The notes: generated from the sequence alone by a model not told the origin. Counted from the first letter of the stretch, positions 37,658-46,865 are shown. The stretch is DNA of 64,000 nt from Bacillus safensis FO-36b (GCF_000691165.1 NZ_ASJD01000002.1:617097-681096), one strand, 5' to 3'. A program made the numbers and translations.

Positions 37658-37712
37658 CAAAGGGATTGTGTTGTGAATCTGGATGAACTTTTTTAACTGA
37701 CCACTCTACCGA

Positions 37713-37730
37713 ATTGTGCATTTGCACAAT
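37713..37730. promoter_or_regulatory. 18-bp palindrome, candidate operator for the CdaR-like regulator
   Basis: ATTGTGCA-TT-TGCACAAT, perfect arms, overlapping the cdaR stop and about 100 bp upstream of the permease start. The position suits an activator site. Confidence 0.5.
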
Positions 37731-38842
37731 CAAGATAGTTGAGTCATTAGCTGCGCCATATAAAGCTCGATTAACTGTTTTACATGACGAGGGTCTTTTC
37801 CGGTCAATCCTTGAATTTTGTCTAAACGATAACGCAATGTATTTCGATGAATAAATAAACGATCAACAATTCTTTGCAAATCACCGCCCTCTTCAATGTA
37901 AACCCTTAATGTATGGGCGAGCTCTGCTTCTTGTGTCAAAGGCTTGTAAAAGTCAGTCCATCGACTGTTCTTTTCAGCAATTCCCGCCATCATGAATAAG
38001 CTTTCCAGTTGATAAGACTCAAAGAAATACATACTTTCCTCCGGATCAAGAGCCTTCCCTAACCTCAGGGCTTCTCTCGCATGCTGAAAAGAAATTGGCA
38101 GCTGGCTGATGTCTTCAGCGACAGTCCCTATCCCCACTAACACTTGGCTTCCTACTGCTCTTTGCATTGTTTTTTGCAGATGACCTGCCGCCTGCTTTAC
38201 TTGATGTTCAGGTATGGGCTGACTTAAAAGAATCAATTCATGACAAAAGGTCATGCCAAGTAAATCATCTGCCTTCTTATCATATTGAATCGCATGCATC
38301 AATTTATGAACAGCATCCTCTGAGGAGGGAACTGGCTGAAAAACAATAGCCATTCGGCGCTTGTCTAAATCCATCCCCAGCCAAGCAGCTCGATTTTTCA
38401 GCTGATGATCCCCAGCATCAGAATATGAAATCAACTGATTGACAATTTCACTTTCTATTCGATGACGCCATTGAACCCGCTCAAGCAGAAAAGATTGCTC
38501 TAACACCAGTTCAGCTGCCATCTTCACCAGCTCGGCATGATGCCGAATGTCCTCTGGCTCACCAGTAATCCCAATCACACCAACTACTTGTTCATGGAAG
38601 CAAATAGGCAAGTTAATCCCGGGTCTCACTCCTTCTAAGCGCAAAGAGGTCTCCTGGTCAATTTCCACACTGTTCCCGCTTGTCAGCACAAGTCGTGCAC
38701 CATCATGTTTCTGGCCAATCCTGTTTCGTTCACCAGAACCAATAATGACACCATCTGCATTCATCACATTGATGTTTTTATGTAAAATATGCATCGTACG
38801 TTCAACCATTTCTTGAGCCAATTCACTGGTCAAAAATTGCAT
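37730..38842 (-). CDS. cdaR: CdaR-type sugar diacid regulator
   Basis: 370 residues. N-terminal diacid-recognition domain (1-135), central GGDEF-like CdaR domain (about 145-285), C-terminal PucR-type helix-turn-helix (about 310-370, LFIHRNTLRYRLDKIQ). E. coli CdaR activates glucarate, galactarate and glycerate genes. Here it lies immediately upstream of the glycerate permease and kinase and probably activates them when glycerate is present. Confidence 0.82.
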   Translation of the reverse strand: MQFLTSELAQEMVERTMHILHKNINVMNADGVIIGSGERNRIGQKHDGARLVLTSGNSVEIDQETSLRLEGVRPGINLPICFHEQVVGVIGITGEPEDIRHHAELVKMAAELVLEQSFLLERVQWRHRIESEIVNQLISYSDAGDHQLKNRAAWLGMDLDKRRMAIVFQPVPSSEDAVHKLMHAIQYDKKADDLLGMTFCHELILLSQPIPEHQVKQAAGHLQKTMQRAVGSQVLVGIGTVAEDISQLPISFQHAREALRLGKALDPEESMYFFESYQLESLFMMAGIAEKNSRWTDFYKPLTQEAELAHTLRVYIEEGGDLQRIVDRLFIHRNTLRYRLDKIQGLTGKDPRHVKQLIELYMAQLMTQLS

Positions 38843-38963
38843 TTTCCATCTCCCCTGAAGGTTTTTTCATTCAATGTATCATAGTGTCTTTGAACAATAA
38901 ATGCAAAGTGTTTAAAAACCAGCCATTGACAAAGACACCCTGAAAAGTGTTTAATCAATTCAA

Positions 38964-38980
38964 GGACCGACCGACAGTCT
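38964..38980 (+). promoter_or_regulatory. TetR operator copy 1
   Basis: GGACCGACCGACAGTCT, upstream of the tetR start. It matches, in inverted orientation, the element at 39688-39704. Confidence 0.6.
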
Positions 38981-39002
38981 AGTTAAAAGAAAGGATGGCT
39001 TT

Positions 39003-39653
39003 ATGAGAACCGTTAAACATCCTGAGGAACGTAAAAATGACATAATAAACGCAGCAGAAGCGCTTTTTTCAACCAAAGGCTATCAGAAAACAACAATTAT
39101 TGACATATTAAAAGCCGTTGGCATTGCAAAAGGCACCTTTTACTATTACTTTGCATCCAAAGAAGAAGTAATGGATGCCATTATTGACAGGATCATCAAA
39201 GAAGATATCATCGTGGCAAAGCGGATTGCAGCTGACCCAGACCTTCCAGTCGTTGACAAACTATTTCGTATCATCATGGTGCAATCACCTCAGCAAGGAA
39301 GCCATAAACAGGGCATGATCGATCAGTTCCATCAGCCTTCTAATGCAGAAATGCATCAAAAAAGCTTAATCAAAGCCATTAAAGAACTATCACCAGTGTT
39401 GGCAGATGTTATTCAGCAAGGTGTAGAGGAAGGGACATTCAAAACGAAGTATCCGCAAGAGACGGTTGAATTCCTTCTTGCTTCTGCGCAGGTCATATTT
39501 GATGAAGGCCTTTTTCAATGGACAGCCGAAGAAAGTCTACAACGCGCTTTAGCTTTTATCGAAATACTCGAATCCTCATTGCATGCAAAAAAGGGAAGTT
39601 TTTCCTTCCTGCTCAAGCGATTATCTGGAGAGCTGGATGAAAATAATCAGTGA
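39003..39653 (+). CDS. TetR-family repressor of an export cluster
   Basis: 216 residues. N-terminal TetR helix-turn-helix (GYQKTTIIDILKAVGIAKGT then FYYYFASKEE), variable C-terminal ligand domain. First gene of a co-directional cluster tetR-MFS-FtsX-ABC. Related 17-bp operators stand before it and before the MFS gene, so it likely represses itself and the transporters. Ligand unknown. Confidence 0.85.
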   Translation: MRTVKHPEERKNDIINAAEALFSTKGYQKTTIIDILKAVGIAKGTFYYYFASKEEVMDAIIDRIIKEDIIVAKRIAADPDLPVVDKLFRIIMVQSPQQGSHKQGMIDQFHQPSNAEMHQKSLIKAIKELSPVLADVIQQGVEEGTFKTKYPQETVEFLLASAQVIFDEGLFQWTAEESLQRALAFIEILESSLHAKKGSFSFLLKRLSGELDENNQ

Positions 39654-39687
39654 TTGGTCACTTCAATACCAATCCTGCATACATTAT

Positions 39688-39704
39688 AGACTGACGGTCG
39701 GTCT
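39688..39704 (+). promoter_or_regulatory. TetR operator copy 2
   Basis: AGACTGACGGTCGGTCT, an imperfect palindrome between tetR and the MFS gene. Its reverse complement matches copy 1 at 15 of 17 bases. Confidence 0.65.
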
Positions 39705-39722
39705 AAAAGGAGAGTGATATTT

Positions 39723-40976
39723 ATGTCTTTGTTATCCAAAAGAGGCTCATCCCACTTTATATACCTCGTTCTCGGACAGATTATTTCCGTTTTCGGATCT
39801 TCTCTCATTCGGTTTGTTCTATCTTTACACGTACTGGATATGACGCATCGAGTTGATTTATATGCCTTACTTTTCGCTTTATCCAATATCCCGCTCCTTC
39901 TCTCCCCGTTAGCTGGTGCAATCGCTGACCGGTTTAACAGAAGGAACTTAATGATTTTATTTGATGTCCTCACCGGCATGATGATTCTTGCCTTTTATTT
40001 TTGGTTATTTTCGGGAAATGATTCACTCTATATGATCGGAGCTGTCATGATACTGCTTGGCGTGATGAGTACGTTCTATGCTCCCGCTGTCATGTCCAGC
40101 ATTCCACAGCTAGTGAAACAAGAGCAATTAGAACAAGCAAACGGCATTGTCAATGGCGTTCAGGCACTTTCAGGTGTTCTCGCACCTATTATCGGAGGAG
40201 TTCTATACGGAATGATTGGAAGCCAATCCATCATCGGTGCAAGTGCCATCGTATTTTTTCTATCAGCCTGCATGCTTTTAAGGTTAAACATTTCCTTCTC
40301 CCCTAGTCCGCTGACAGAGTCTATGGGCAAAGTGCTCATAAAAGATATGAAACAAGGATTTTCTTATATTGGCAGTCAGCCATTTTTAAAAAGGGCCATG
40401 CTGCTTGCCGCAATGTTAAATTTCATCCTTACACCATTTTTTATTGTTGGGGGACCAATCATTTTAAGGGTCACAATGAAGAGCAGTGACATCATGTATG
40501 GAATAGGCATGGGCTTGATTGAGTTCGCTGTCATCGCAGGGGCTCTGCTAGTTGGACTTGTAGCGAAGCGATGGCGCATTCCTACTTTATATCGCTGGCT
40601 TCTTGTCATCGCAGTCATCTTGCTGCCTGTGGCGTTCTCAACATCCAAAACAGCTCTTCAATTTGGCACTTATCCAGCTTATTTTCTCTTTTTAGCAGGA
40701 TGCCTTCCAATTGCTATGCTGCTGACTATGATCTCAATCGTTGTGATTTCACATGTTCAAAAGAAAACACCAAATCATCAGTTGGGAAAAGTGATGGCCA
40801 ATCTGACAATGGTTTCTCAATGTGCTGCTCCGCTTGGCCAAATGATGTATGGATTTTTGTTCAATACGTTTTCAGCCACCATGTATGTGACGGTGCTCAT
40901 CGTCAGTTCTTTCATGTTTGCACTAGTCTGCTTAACAAAAAATATGCTTCAGCATGAAGGAGAATCAGCCTCATGA
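39723..40976 (+). CDS. MFS exporter (MFS_3 / enterobactin-exporter-like)
   Basis: 417 residues, 12 hydrophobic segments, with the family loop AGAIADRFNRRNLMI between segments 2 and 3. Probably a drug or siderophore efflux pump. Start ATG at 39723 with AAAGGAG 10 bases upstream; a GTG at 39714 is too close to it. Its stop overlaps the FtsX-type permease start by 4 bases. Confidence 0.82.
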   Translation: MSLLSKRGSSHFIYLVLGQIISVFGSSLIRFVLSLHVLDMTHRVDLYALLFALSNIPLLLSPLAGAIADRFNRRNLMILFDVLTGMMILAFYFWLFSGNDSLYMIGAVMILLGVMSTFYAPAVMSSIPQLVKQEQLEQANGIVNGVQALSGVLAPIIGGVLYGMIGSQSIIGASAIVFFLSACMLLRLNISFSPSPLTESMGKVLIKDMKQGFSYIGSQPFLKRAMLLAAMLNFILTPFFIVGGPIILRVTMKSSDIMYGIGMGLIEFAVIAGALLVGLVAKRWRIPTLYRWLLVIAVILLPVAFSTSKTALQFGTYPAYFLFLAGCLPIAMLLTMISIVVISHVQKKTPNHQLGKVMANLTMVSQCAAPLGQMMYGFLFNTFSATMYVTVLIVSSFMFALVCLTKNMLQHEGESAS

Positions 40977-43300
40977 GATTAGCGTTTATAAAGAAAGACT
41001 TAACCCGTCACCGTCTTATTTCAATCGGCTTAACCATTTGCATCATGATGACTTCATTTCTCGCAGCAAGTGCAGCTCAAATGATCGTACAGCTGAATGG
41101 TTCCATTTCTAACCTGCTCCATTCTGCCAAAGCGCCAGACTTTGTCCAAATGCATGACGGCGGCATAAATGAAAAAGACATTGAAGCATTTTCAAGCAAA
41201 CAGTCCATGGTAAAAGCCCATCAAATCGTCCCAATGATACCAATTGAACATGCAAACATCAGGTTCGGACATGAGCCTGCCAAAGCAGGTGTGATGGATC
41301 ATTTATTTGTGAAGCAAAATCGTGATTTCGATTTCCTGTTAAACGAACAAAATGAAAAGCTCACGGTCAATAAAGGCGAAGTGGCTGTCCCAATTTATTT
41401 TCAACAAAAGTATCAGCTCAACATAGGTGAAACGTTACTGATTGAGAAAGGAGCTAATCAATTCACCTTTCGCATCAAAGCGTTCTTGCGAGATGCACAA
41501 ATGAACCCCAGTCTTGTCAGTTCAAAAAGATTTCTTCTTCATAACGAGGATTGGGATGCAATAAATCAAGTGTTTCATCACAAAGAGTACTTAATCGAAT
41601 TTTTACTACATGATGCCGCTCAGACAGATACCTTTCAAGCCATCTATCAATCATCACAACTGCCACAACAAGGCCCATCTGTCACACTACCTTTACTGCG
41701 TATGCTGAATGCATTGACAGATGGAATGGTCATTGCCATTCTCCTGCTTGTTTGCCTGCTGCTCATCAGTATAGCCCTTCTCTCACTCCATCTTGCTATG
41801 ACGGCTTCAATAGAAGAGGATGAACGTGAAATTGGCATACTGAAGGTGCTTGGGATCCCTTTAACAAGAATCAAGCAATTATACGTTGGTAAGTATGCCG
41901 CGCTTGCTTGTGCAGGGTGTATAGCAGGATATGTGTTAACGCTTATATTTGGTGATATGTTTACAACCAATATCCACCGTTACATGGGGAATCAGCCTTC
42001 TTTTGCTCATTGGTTAATCCCGCTTTTTGTTTCTATTGCGACGGCAATGATCATCATCTCTTGCAGCTATGCTGTCTTAAGAAAGTTTGGTCAAATATCA
42101 GCTGCTCAAGCACTTCAAGGCGTTATCAACCCACTGGGTCAAAAGAAAAGAATACCTATGCACCTCAAGAAAAGCAGGTTCTTACCCGTCAATATTTGGC
42201 TTGGTTTAAAAGATCTGATATCACGAAAGAAGCTGTACACAACGATTTCTTGTATTATTGCACTCTGTACATTTTTAATGCTCATGCCTATTCAGCTATG
42301 GCATACCTTACAATCACCGGATTTCATCACATACCTTGGCTCTGGTAAAAGTGACCTTCGAATGGATATACGCCAAGGGAATCATCTAGCGAAAAATACA
42401 AACGAAATAGAATCAATGATTCGTGAAGATCAGAGCATACAAACAGCAGCCATCTATAAAACTACTTCTCTTCAGGTGAAATCAAAGGAGAACACATTAG
42501 AAACGCTCTACTTAGAAACAGGTGAGCTCTCAGCATTTCCCCTCAACTATTTACAAGGACGACAGCCTTTAAAGAATGAAGAAATTGCCTTATCCGTATT
42601 AAATGCAGATTCACTTCAGAAAAAGATAGGAGAAAGAATCACTCTCGTAACTAATGGGCATGAAATCCAAAGAACGGTAACAGGTATTTATCAGGACGTG
42701 ACCAATGGAGGCAAAACAGCAAAAGCAATATCACAGCCATTTCCTCAAACAGCTCTTTGGCAAACCGTTCAAATTCAACTAAAACCAGGAGTAAATATCG
42801 CAGAGAAAAAGACAGTATTTGAAAAGAAGGTATCTCCTGCAAAAGTGACAGATATGAAAGAATACGTTCATCAAACGATCGGCAGCACAGCAGCTATTGT
42901 AAAAGTCATTGCATTTTTTGCTGCATTAGCTGCCTTTGGAACCGCCAGCTTAATGCTATTCATGTTTCTGCACATGTTAAAGGCGAAAGATTCAAGCCGA
43001 AACCACATGCTAAGAACAATTGGATTTTCTATAACAGATATAACAGTACAATATATAACGAGTTTTATCGCTGTTCTCTCTTTTGGCGCCTTTATTGGAA
43101 CAATCGCGGTCAATACCATTGGTCCTGCTTTGATGAGTATAGGAGGAGCAACATTAGGGGCGTCGAGCCTCCAGTGGCTGTCACCACAATGGGTGTCAGT
43201 TGTGTACCCGTTTACACTATTTATTGTCAATTTAGCTTTGACCACCTGGTTATTGAAGACGTTTTTTTCTAGTCAAACGGCAAGGCAAACACTTTTATAA
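40973..43300 (+). CDS. FtsX-family ABC transporter permease (MacB-like)
   Basis: 775 residues: one N-terminal transmembrane helix, an extracytoplasmic domain, three helices (about 255-380), one more around 425, a second extracytoplasmic domain, and three C-terminal helices. This duplicated FtsX arrangement occurs in MacB/BceB-like and lipoprotein-type permeases. Such systems act on peptides, lipids or hydrophobic drugs by mechanotransmission. Coupled upstream to the MFS gene and downstream to its ATPase. No BceRS-type two-component system is nearby; control appears to be by TetR. Confidence 0.82.
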   Translation: MRLAFIKKDLTRHRLISIGLTICIMMTSFLAASAAQMIVQLNGSISNLLHSAKAPDFVQMHDGGINEKDIEAFSSKQSMVKAHQIVPMIPIEHANIRFGHEPAKAGVMDHLFVKQNRDFDFLLNEQNEKLTVNKGEVAVPIYFQQKYQLNIGETLLIEKGANQFTFRIKAFLRDAQMNPSLVSSKRFLLHNEDWDAINQVFHHKEYLIEFLLHDAAQTDTFQAIYQSSQLPQQGPSVTLPLLRMLNALTDGMVIAILLLVCLLLISIALLSLHLAMTASIEEDEREIGILKVLGIPLTRIKQLYVGKYAALACAGCIAGYVLTLIFGDMFTTNIHRYMGNQPSFAHWLIPLFVSIATAMIIISCSYAVLRKFGQISAAQALQGVINPLGQKKRIPMHLKKSRFLPVNIWLGLKDLISRKKLYTTISCIIALCTFLMLMPIQLWHTLQSPDFITYLGSGKSDLRMDIRQGNHLAKNTNEIESMIREDQSIQTAAIYKTTSLQVKSKENTLETLYLETGELSAFPLNYLQGRQPLKNEEIALSVLNADSLQKKIGERITLVTNGHEIQRTVTGIYQDVTNGGKTAKAISQPFPQTALWQTVQIQLKPGVNIAEKKTVFEKKVSPAKVTDMKEYVHQTIGSTAAIVKVIAFFAALAAFGTASLMLFMFLHMLKAKDSSRNHMLRTIGFSITDITVQYITSFIAVLSFGAFIGTIAVNTIGPALMSIGGATLGASSLQWLSPQWVSVVYPFTLFIVNLALTTWLLKTFFSSQTARQTLL

Positions 43301-43313
43301 GGAGATGTTTCAC

Positions 43314-44075
43314 ATGGAACACTTGATTGAAACGAAGCGATTGTCTTTGCATATCAATTCATTAAAAGGACAAAAACAAACCATTCTTAAGGATATTCAT
43401 TTATCGATAAAGCATGGGGAATTCGTGACCATTATGGGACCTTCTGGATGCGGGAAAACATCATTACTTTATCAGCTTAGCGGCATAGAAACAGCTTCAA
43501 CAGGAGAGATCGAATATAAAGGCCGATCACTATCAGAAATGACAGACAAACAGTTAACTGCTCTGCGCTTAACAGAGATGGGGTTTGTCTTTCAGCACAG
43601 CCACTTATTAAAAAATCTTAATTTATTTGACAACATCATAGCTGCAGCTTATTTAGCAAAGAAAAAGCCAAGACAAGAATTGAATGAACGAGCTCAATAT
43701 TTAATGAAAAAACTCGATATTGATCATTTGGCAAATAGATATTTGACAGAAGTATCGGGAGGACAGCTTCAAAGAGCCGCTATCTGCCGAGCGCTCATGA
43801 ATGAACCAGACATACTTTTCGCTGATGAACCAACAGGTGCTCTTAATTCCAGTACAACAAAAGAAGTGATGAATATTTTTTCAAGAATCCACGCTGAAGG
43901 AGCAACACTGCTGCTTGTCACACATGACCCCAAGGTGGCTCTTCGTTCTGAAAGAATTATGTTTATGAATGACGGGGAAATTGTAGCCAGTTTACAACTA
44001 GGAAGATATGATCACTCAACTGCCGAGAACCGAGAAATGAGATTAAATCAATGGCTGCAAGATTTAGGTTTTTAA
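43314..44075 (+). CDS. ABC transporter ATP-binding protein (LolD/MacB type)
   Basis: 253 residues. Walker A GPSGCGKTS (42-50), signature VSGGQLQRA, Walker B DILFADEPTGALN. It energises the FtsX-type permease encoded just upstream. I use the ATG at 43314, since AAGGAG directly abuts the ATG at 43305 and is 9 bases from the later one. Last gene of the TetR cluster. Confidence 0.85.
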   Translation: MEHLIETKRLSLHINSLKGQKQTILKDIHLSIKHGEFVTIMGPSGCGKTSLLYQLSGIETASTGEIEYKGRSLSEMTDKQLTALRLTEMGFVFQHSHLLKNLNLFDNIIAAAYLAKKKPRQELNERAQYLMKKLDIDHLANRYLTEVSGGQLQRAAICRALMNEPDILFADEPTGALNSSTTKEVMNIFSRIHAEGATLLLVTHDPKVALRSERIMFMNDGEIVASLQLGRYDHSTAENREMRLNQWLQDLGF

Positions 44076-44095
44076 TTTGAGAACAAATTTGAACA

Positions 44096-44117
44096 AACAG
44101 GCAGGAAACTGCCTGTT
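44096..44117 (+). terminator. Terminator of the TetR export cluster
   Basis: Perfect 9-bp stem AACAGGCAG / CTGCCTGTT with loop GAAA, followed by CTATTTTTTTT. Confidence 0.9.
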
Positions 44118-44330
44118 CTATTTTTTTTGGCACTCAAACGAGTAATCCATAGAAAAACTATTTGTTTCTAAGATGATTTTGCCGCCAGCTTGTTGACAAG
44201 ATTCTGTCAGCAGCTCAATTTCTTTGCTATAAAAGTATCTCTTTGACATATAAACAGTCACTAAAACAAGTAACAGAGTCGCGATAATGACTGTGATTTG
44301 TCTATTTAAACTTGGAAATCTTTTTTTCAT
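44118..44330 (-). CDS. Small single-span membrane protein
   Basis: 70 residues: basic N-terminus, one transmembrane segment (about 11-28), then a short extracytoplasmic tail with two cysteines. Not recognised. AAAGGATG precedes the ATG at 44330. The stop lies in the T-run of the opposite-strand terminator, so the two transcripts share that hairpin. Confidence 0.5.
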   Translation of the reverse strand: MKKRFPSLNRQITVIIATLLLVLVTVYMSKRYFYSKEIELLTESCQQAGGKIILETNSFSMDYSFECQKK

Positions 44331-44402
44331 TTCAACATCCTTTCTAAAGGTCTAAGTTTGTGTTTAATACTTACTTTTGGCTGCATCTATCAGTTTCTTA
44401 TC

Positions 44403-44650
44403 TCATGATCTAGCAACATCATACATGATTTTCTTTCCTAGATCGACCTTCCATTTTCCCTCTGAAATAGCTAAAACTTCTTTATTCCAAATATACCAGT
44501 GATATTTTCGTTCATTATCATAAAATCCATTGTATATATTCCTTTTTTAGACTTCCAAAAAGAGATTTTATTCATTTGTGCTAACAAGCAATTACCCTTA
44601 CAATATCGTACATCACATGACCTTAGGTCCCTTTTATTACCTCTTGTCAA
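44403..44650 (-). pseudogene. Possible frameshifted remnant of a small Cys-containing protein
   Basis: On the minus strand an open frame from 44650 reads a cysteine-rich stretch (RSCDVRYCKGNCLLAQ), then MNKISFWKSKK up to an A6 run at 44548-44543. Adding one A joins it to a second frame, RNIYNGFYDNERKYHWYIWN, which continues with protein-like composition to a TGA at 44405-44403. The joined product would be about 82 residues. No ribosome binding site is evident and the family is not recognised. The rest of 44331-44740 holds only the rap promoter region. Confidence 0.35.
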
Positions 44651-44740
44651 TCACTTCACAGAAACGATTATATTTTTCCAAAAATTGTGATATCGTTTTT
44701 TATGAAACAGGTGAAAGGATCTTAAAGAGGTGAAATTTCC

Positions 44741-45919
44741 ATGGCTATCATTTCTGCTGAACAGGTGGGGAATCGTTTAAATGATTGGAGAATTGCAATT
44801 CGCAAGCATGATGTACACAGTGCAAAAGCAATGTATACAGAATTAAAAGAATTACTTCAAAAAATGGAAGAGAATCAGGAGGTCTTGACCTATTACTCAT
44901 TGCTAGAAGGCAAGTATAAGCTCATGTTATATGAACGAAGAGGTACAAAACTGAAGGAACAGACAGAACCAGATTGCCCCTCTAAAACAAACGACTTAAT
45001 TGAATACTATTTTTACCTATACAAAGCCCTTTACGCTTCATATAAAAGAGACTATGCATCAGCCATTGGACTGTTTAAAATTGCCGAGAAAAAACTACAA
45101 CACATTCCTGATGAAATAGAAGTAGCAGAATTCCATACGAAAATCGCCAACTTATATATGCTGCTTCGTCAAAGCCTGATTTCTCTACACTACATTCAGA
45201 ATGCTATTGATATTTTCAAAAGTCATGAAGGATATGAGAGAAGACTAGCTGCAGCCTTTGTCATCGCCGCTGCTAATTATATGGACATTGGTCACTTTAT
45301 AAAAGCAGAAGACTACTACAAAAAAGCATTACACATCGCAGACAGTCTCAACGATCATTTTCTAACATCACAGCTTTATCATAATATCAGCATTTTGTAC
45401 GCCGAAGCTGGCGAATCAAAAAAATGTATCGATGCCCTAGAAAAGGCTCTTAGTGATGAAGACTATCTCTCTTCGTGTTACTTTCATCACTCCATGTACA
45501 TGTTAATGAAAGAGCTGCTTTCTATCGATGAAAGGACACAAGCTCTCTATTACTTCGAATTGGTGAATCAAAAACATGAATCAGAGAAGTGTCCCATCTA
45601 TACAGCAAAAATGAATTTGCTTTACCATCTATATTTCACTGAAGATATGGCTCAAAAAGCTCAAGCCTGTTTCGATGAAATCAGCATTCTTAAAAAATTA
45701 AAGGATGCTGAAGGAGCCTGTGAATTAAGTGCATTAGCTGCAAAACACTTTGAAGAGCTGGGAGCAATTCATCAAGCCTATCTCTTCTTAAAGGAAGCTG
45801 ATCGCATGAAACATCCTATCATTGACTGGGGGAATTCATATGAAAAAAATGAGTTTATTGATTATCGCTTTAACCATCGTTGTTTTAGGACAAACAGGGG
45901 CTTTCAATTCATTAAATGA
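44741..45919 (+). CDS. Rap-family aspartate phosphatase / response-regulator inhibitor
   Basis: 392 residues. An N-terminal three-helix bundle (about 1-70) that binds the response regulator is followed by tetratricopeptide repeats (about 95-370) that hold the Phr peptide. Examples are YASAIGLFKIAEKKL and AEDYYKKALHIADSL. Rap proteins dephosphorylate Spo0F or block ComA or DegU in the cytoplasm. The 3' end overlaps the phr gene by 80 bases in another frame, and the protein is a little longer than the ~375-residue norm. Start ATG after AAGAGGTG. The target regulator cannot be read from sequence. Confidence 0.85.
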   Translation: MAIISAEQVGNRLNDWRIAIRKHDVHSAKAMYTELKELLQKMEENQEVLTYYSLLEGKYKLMLYERRGTKLKEQTEPDCPSKTNDLIEYYFYLYKALYASYKRDYASAIGLFKIAEKKLQHIPDEIEVAEFHTKIANLYMLLRQSLISLHYIQNAIDIFKSHEGYERRLAAAFVIAAANYMDIGHFIKAEDYYKKALHIADSLNDHFLTSQLYHNISILYAEAGESKKCIDALEKALSDEDYLSSCYFHHSMYMLMKELLSIDERTQALYYFELVNQKHESEKCPIYTAKMNLLYHLYFTEDMAQKAQACFDEISILKKLKDAEGACELSALAAKHFEELGAIHQAYLFLKEADRMKHPIIDWGNSYEKNEFIDYRFNHRCFRTNRGFQFIK

Positions 45920-45959
45920 TGAAAATCCTGGTACAACAGAACGTCCTATCGGAACTTAA
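45840..45959 (+). CDS. phr: Phr pre-pro signalling peptide
   Basis: 39 residues, too short for usual gene finders. The N-terminus (MKKMSLLIIALTIVVLG) is a Sec signal, and the exported tail ends in TTERPIGT. Mature Phr pentapeptides usually come from the C-terminus and often have basic residue 2, as in ERGMT and ERPVG of B. subtilis. Candidates here are ERPIG or RPIGT, the former nearly identical to the PhrK type. GGGGGA is 6 bases upstream of the ATG, which overlaps the 3' end of rap. A weak SigH-like sequence (AAAGGATGC, TGAAT; 45700-45725) lies inside rap. Confidence 0.8.
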   Translation: MKKMSLLIIALTIVVLGQTGAFNSLNDENPGTTERPIGT

Positions 45960-45980
45960 TAAAAATATTTGTCATACAAA

Positions 45981-46011
45981 GAACCACTCGCCTCATCAAG
46001 GCAAGTGGTTC
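45981..46011. terminator. Bidirectional terminator after phr and the antiterminator gene
   Basis: GAACCACTCGCC / GGCAAGTGGTTC stem with one mismatch and a 7-base loop, between convergent transcripts. Confidence 0.8.
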
Positions 46012-46016
46012 AACAT

Positions 46017-46865
46017 TTATTTTAGTTGCTGATAAGATATGAGGCGGTGTATATGTACCGCAAGATAAGTAAGCTCATCATTAGGAATGACGATACTATG
46101 CACCTGTTTAATATAGTCTTTGATCTTAAAAGCAACATCCATCGCTTGAGGATATAAGTGTGCAATTTGTTCAAACAACTCATTTTCTTGATCTGATAAT
46201 AATTTATCAGCATAAAATCTTTCTACAAAGAATTTCACATGTGTAATGAACCGGCTGTAATGAATATTCTCTTGATCCATTTTCATATTCAATGTATAGC
46301 GCACAAGATTGACAATACTCCCGATCATCTTGGCATATTTCATACCATCTTTCGAATCGGATTTTTCACCTAATGCATTAATTAAGTGAAAGGCGATATT
46401 AGCAGCTTCTTCTTTTGGTAATTGTATGCCCAATGTGTCATTGACTAACTCAAGTGCGTAATTCCCTACTTCAAATTCTTCCGTATAGTAGTTTTTGATT
46501 TCCCAATACACGCGATTCGTAATATTAATATTCTTTTTATGACGTTCCACTGCAAAATTCAAATGATCCATTAAGGTAAAATAAACACCTGAATTTAAAG
46601 TTGAGTTTAAACGTTTTTCTGCGTATTGGACGATGTGCTGAGTTAAATCGATAAACTCCTGAGGCATTGAATCTAACAGTTGAAGAAATTCTTTTGCTCT
46701 CATGTTATCAACTGACATAAAGACTTGGTCTGCTTTTTTCTCTTCTATCATTTGACCTGGTTTCTGTCCATAGCCAATTCCTCGGCCGAACAATACCATC
46801 TCCTGTTGGTTCTGATCTTCAGCCAGGACCACACTCGAGTTTAAAACTTTTTTGATTTTAAACAT
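46017..46865 (-). CDS. licT: BglG/LicT-family transcription antiterminator
   Basis: 282 residues. N-terminal CAT RNA-binding domain (about 1-56), then two PTS regulation domains, PRD1 (about 60-165) and PRD2 (170-282), with the usual conserved histidines (for example in DHLNFAVERH and in AVHIHRL). It binds the RAT element in the operon leader and prevents termination when beta-glucosides are transported. I place the start at the ATG at 46865 (AGGTGA upstream); GTG 46874 and ATG 46871 are alternatives. It is the last gene of the operon it regulates. Confidence 0.85.
   Translation of the reverse strand: MFKIKKVLNSSVVLAEDQNQQEMVLFGRGIGYGQKPGQMIEEKKADQVFMSVDNMRAKEFLQLLDSMPQEFIDLTQHIVQYAEKRLNSTLNSGVYFTLMDHLNFAVERHKKNINITNRVYWEIKNYYTEEFEVGNYALELVNDTLGIQLPKEEAANIAFHLINALGEKSDSKDGMKYAKMIGSIVNLVRYTLNMKMDQENIHYSRFITHVKFFVERFYADKLLSDQENELFEQIAHLYPQAMDVAFKIKDYIKQVHSIVIPNDELTYLAVHIHRLISYQQLK

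Noticed and set aside
44499..44690. 63-codon plus-strand frame upstream of rap
   Set aside because: It is the mirror of the more protein-like minus-strand remnant and lacks a ribosome binding site.
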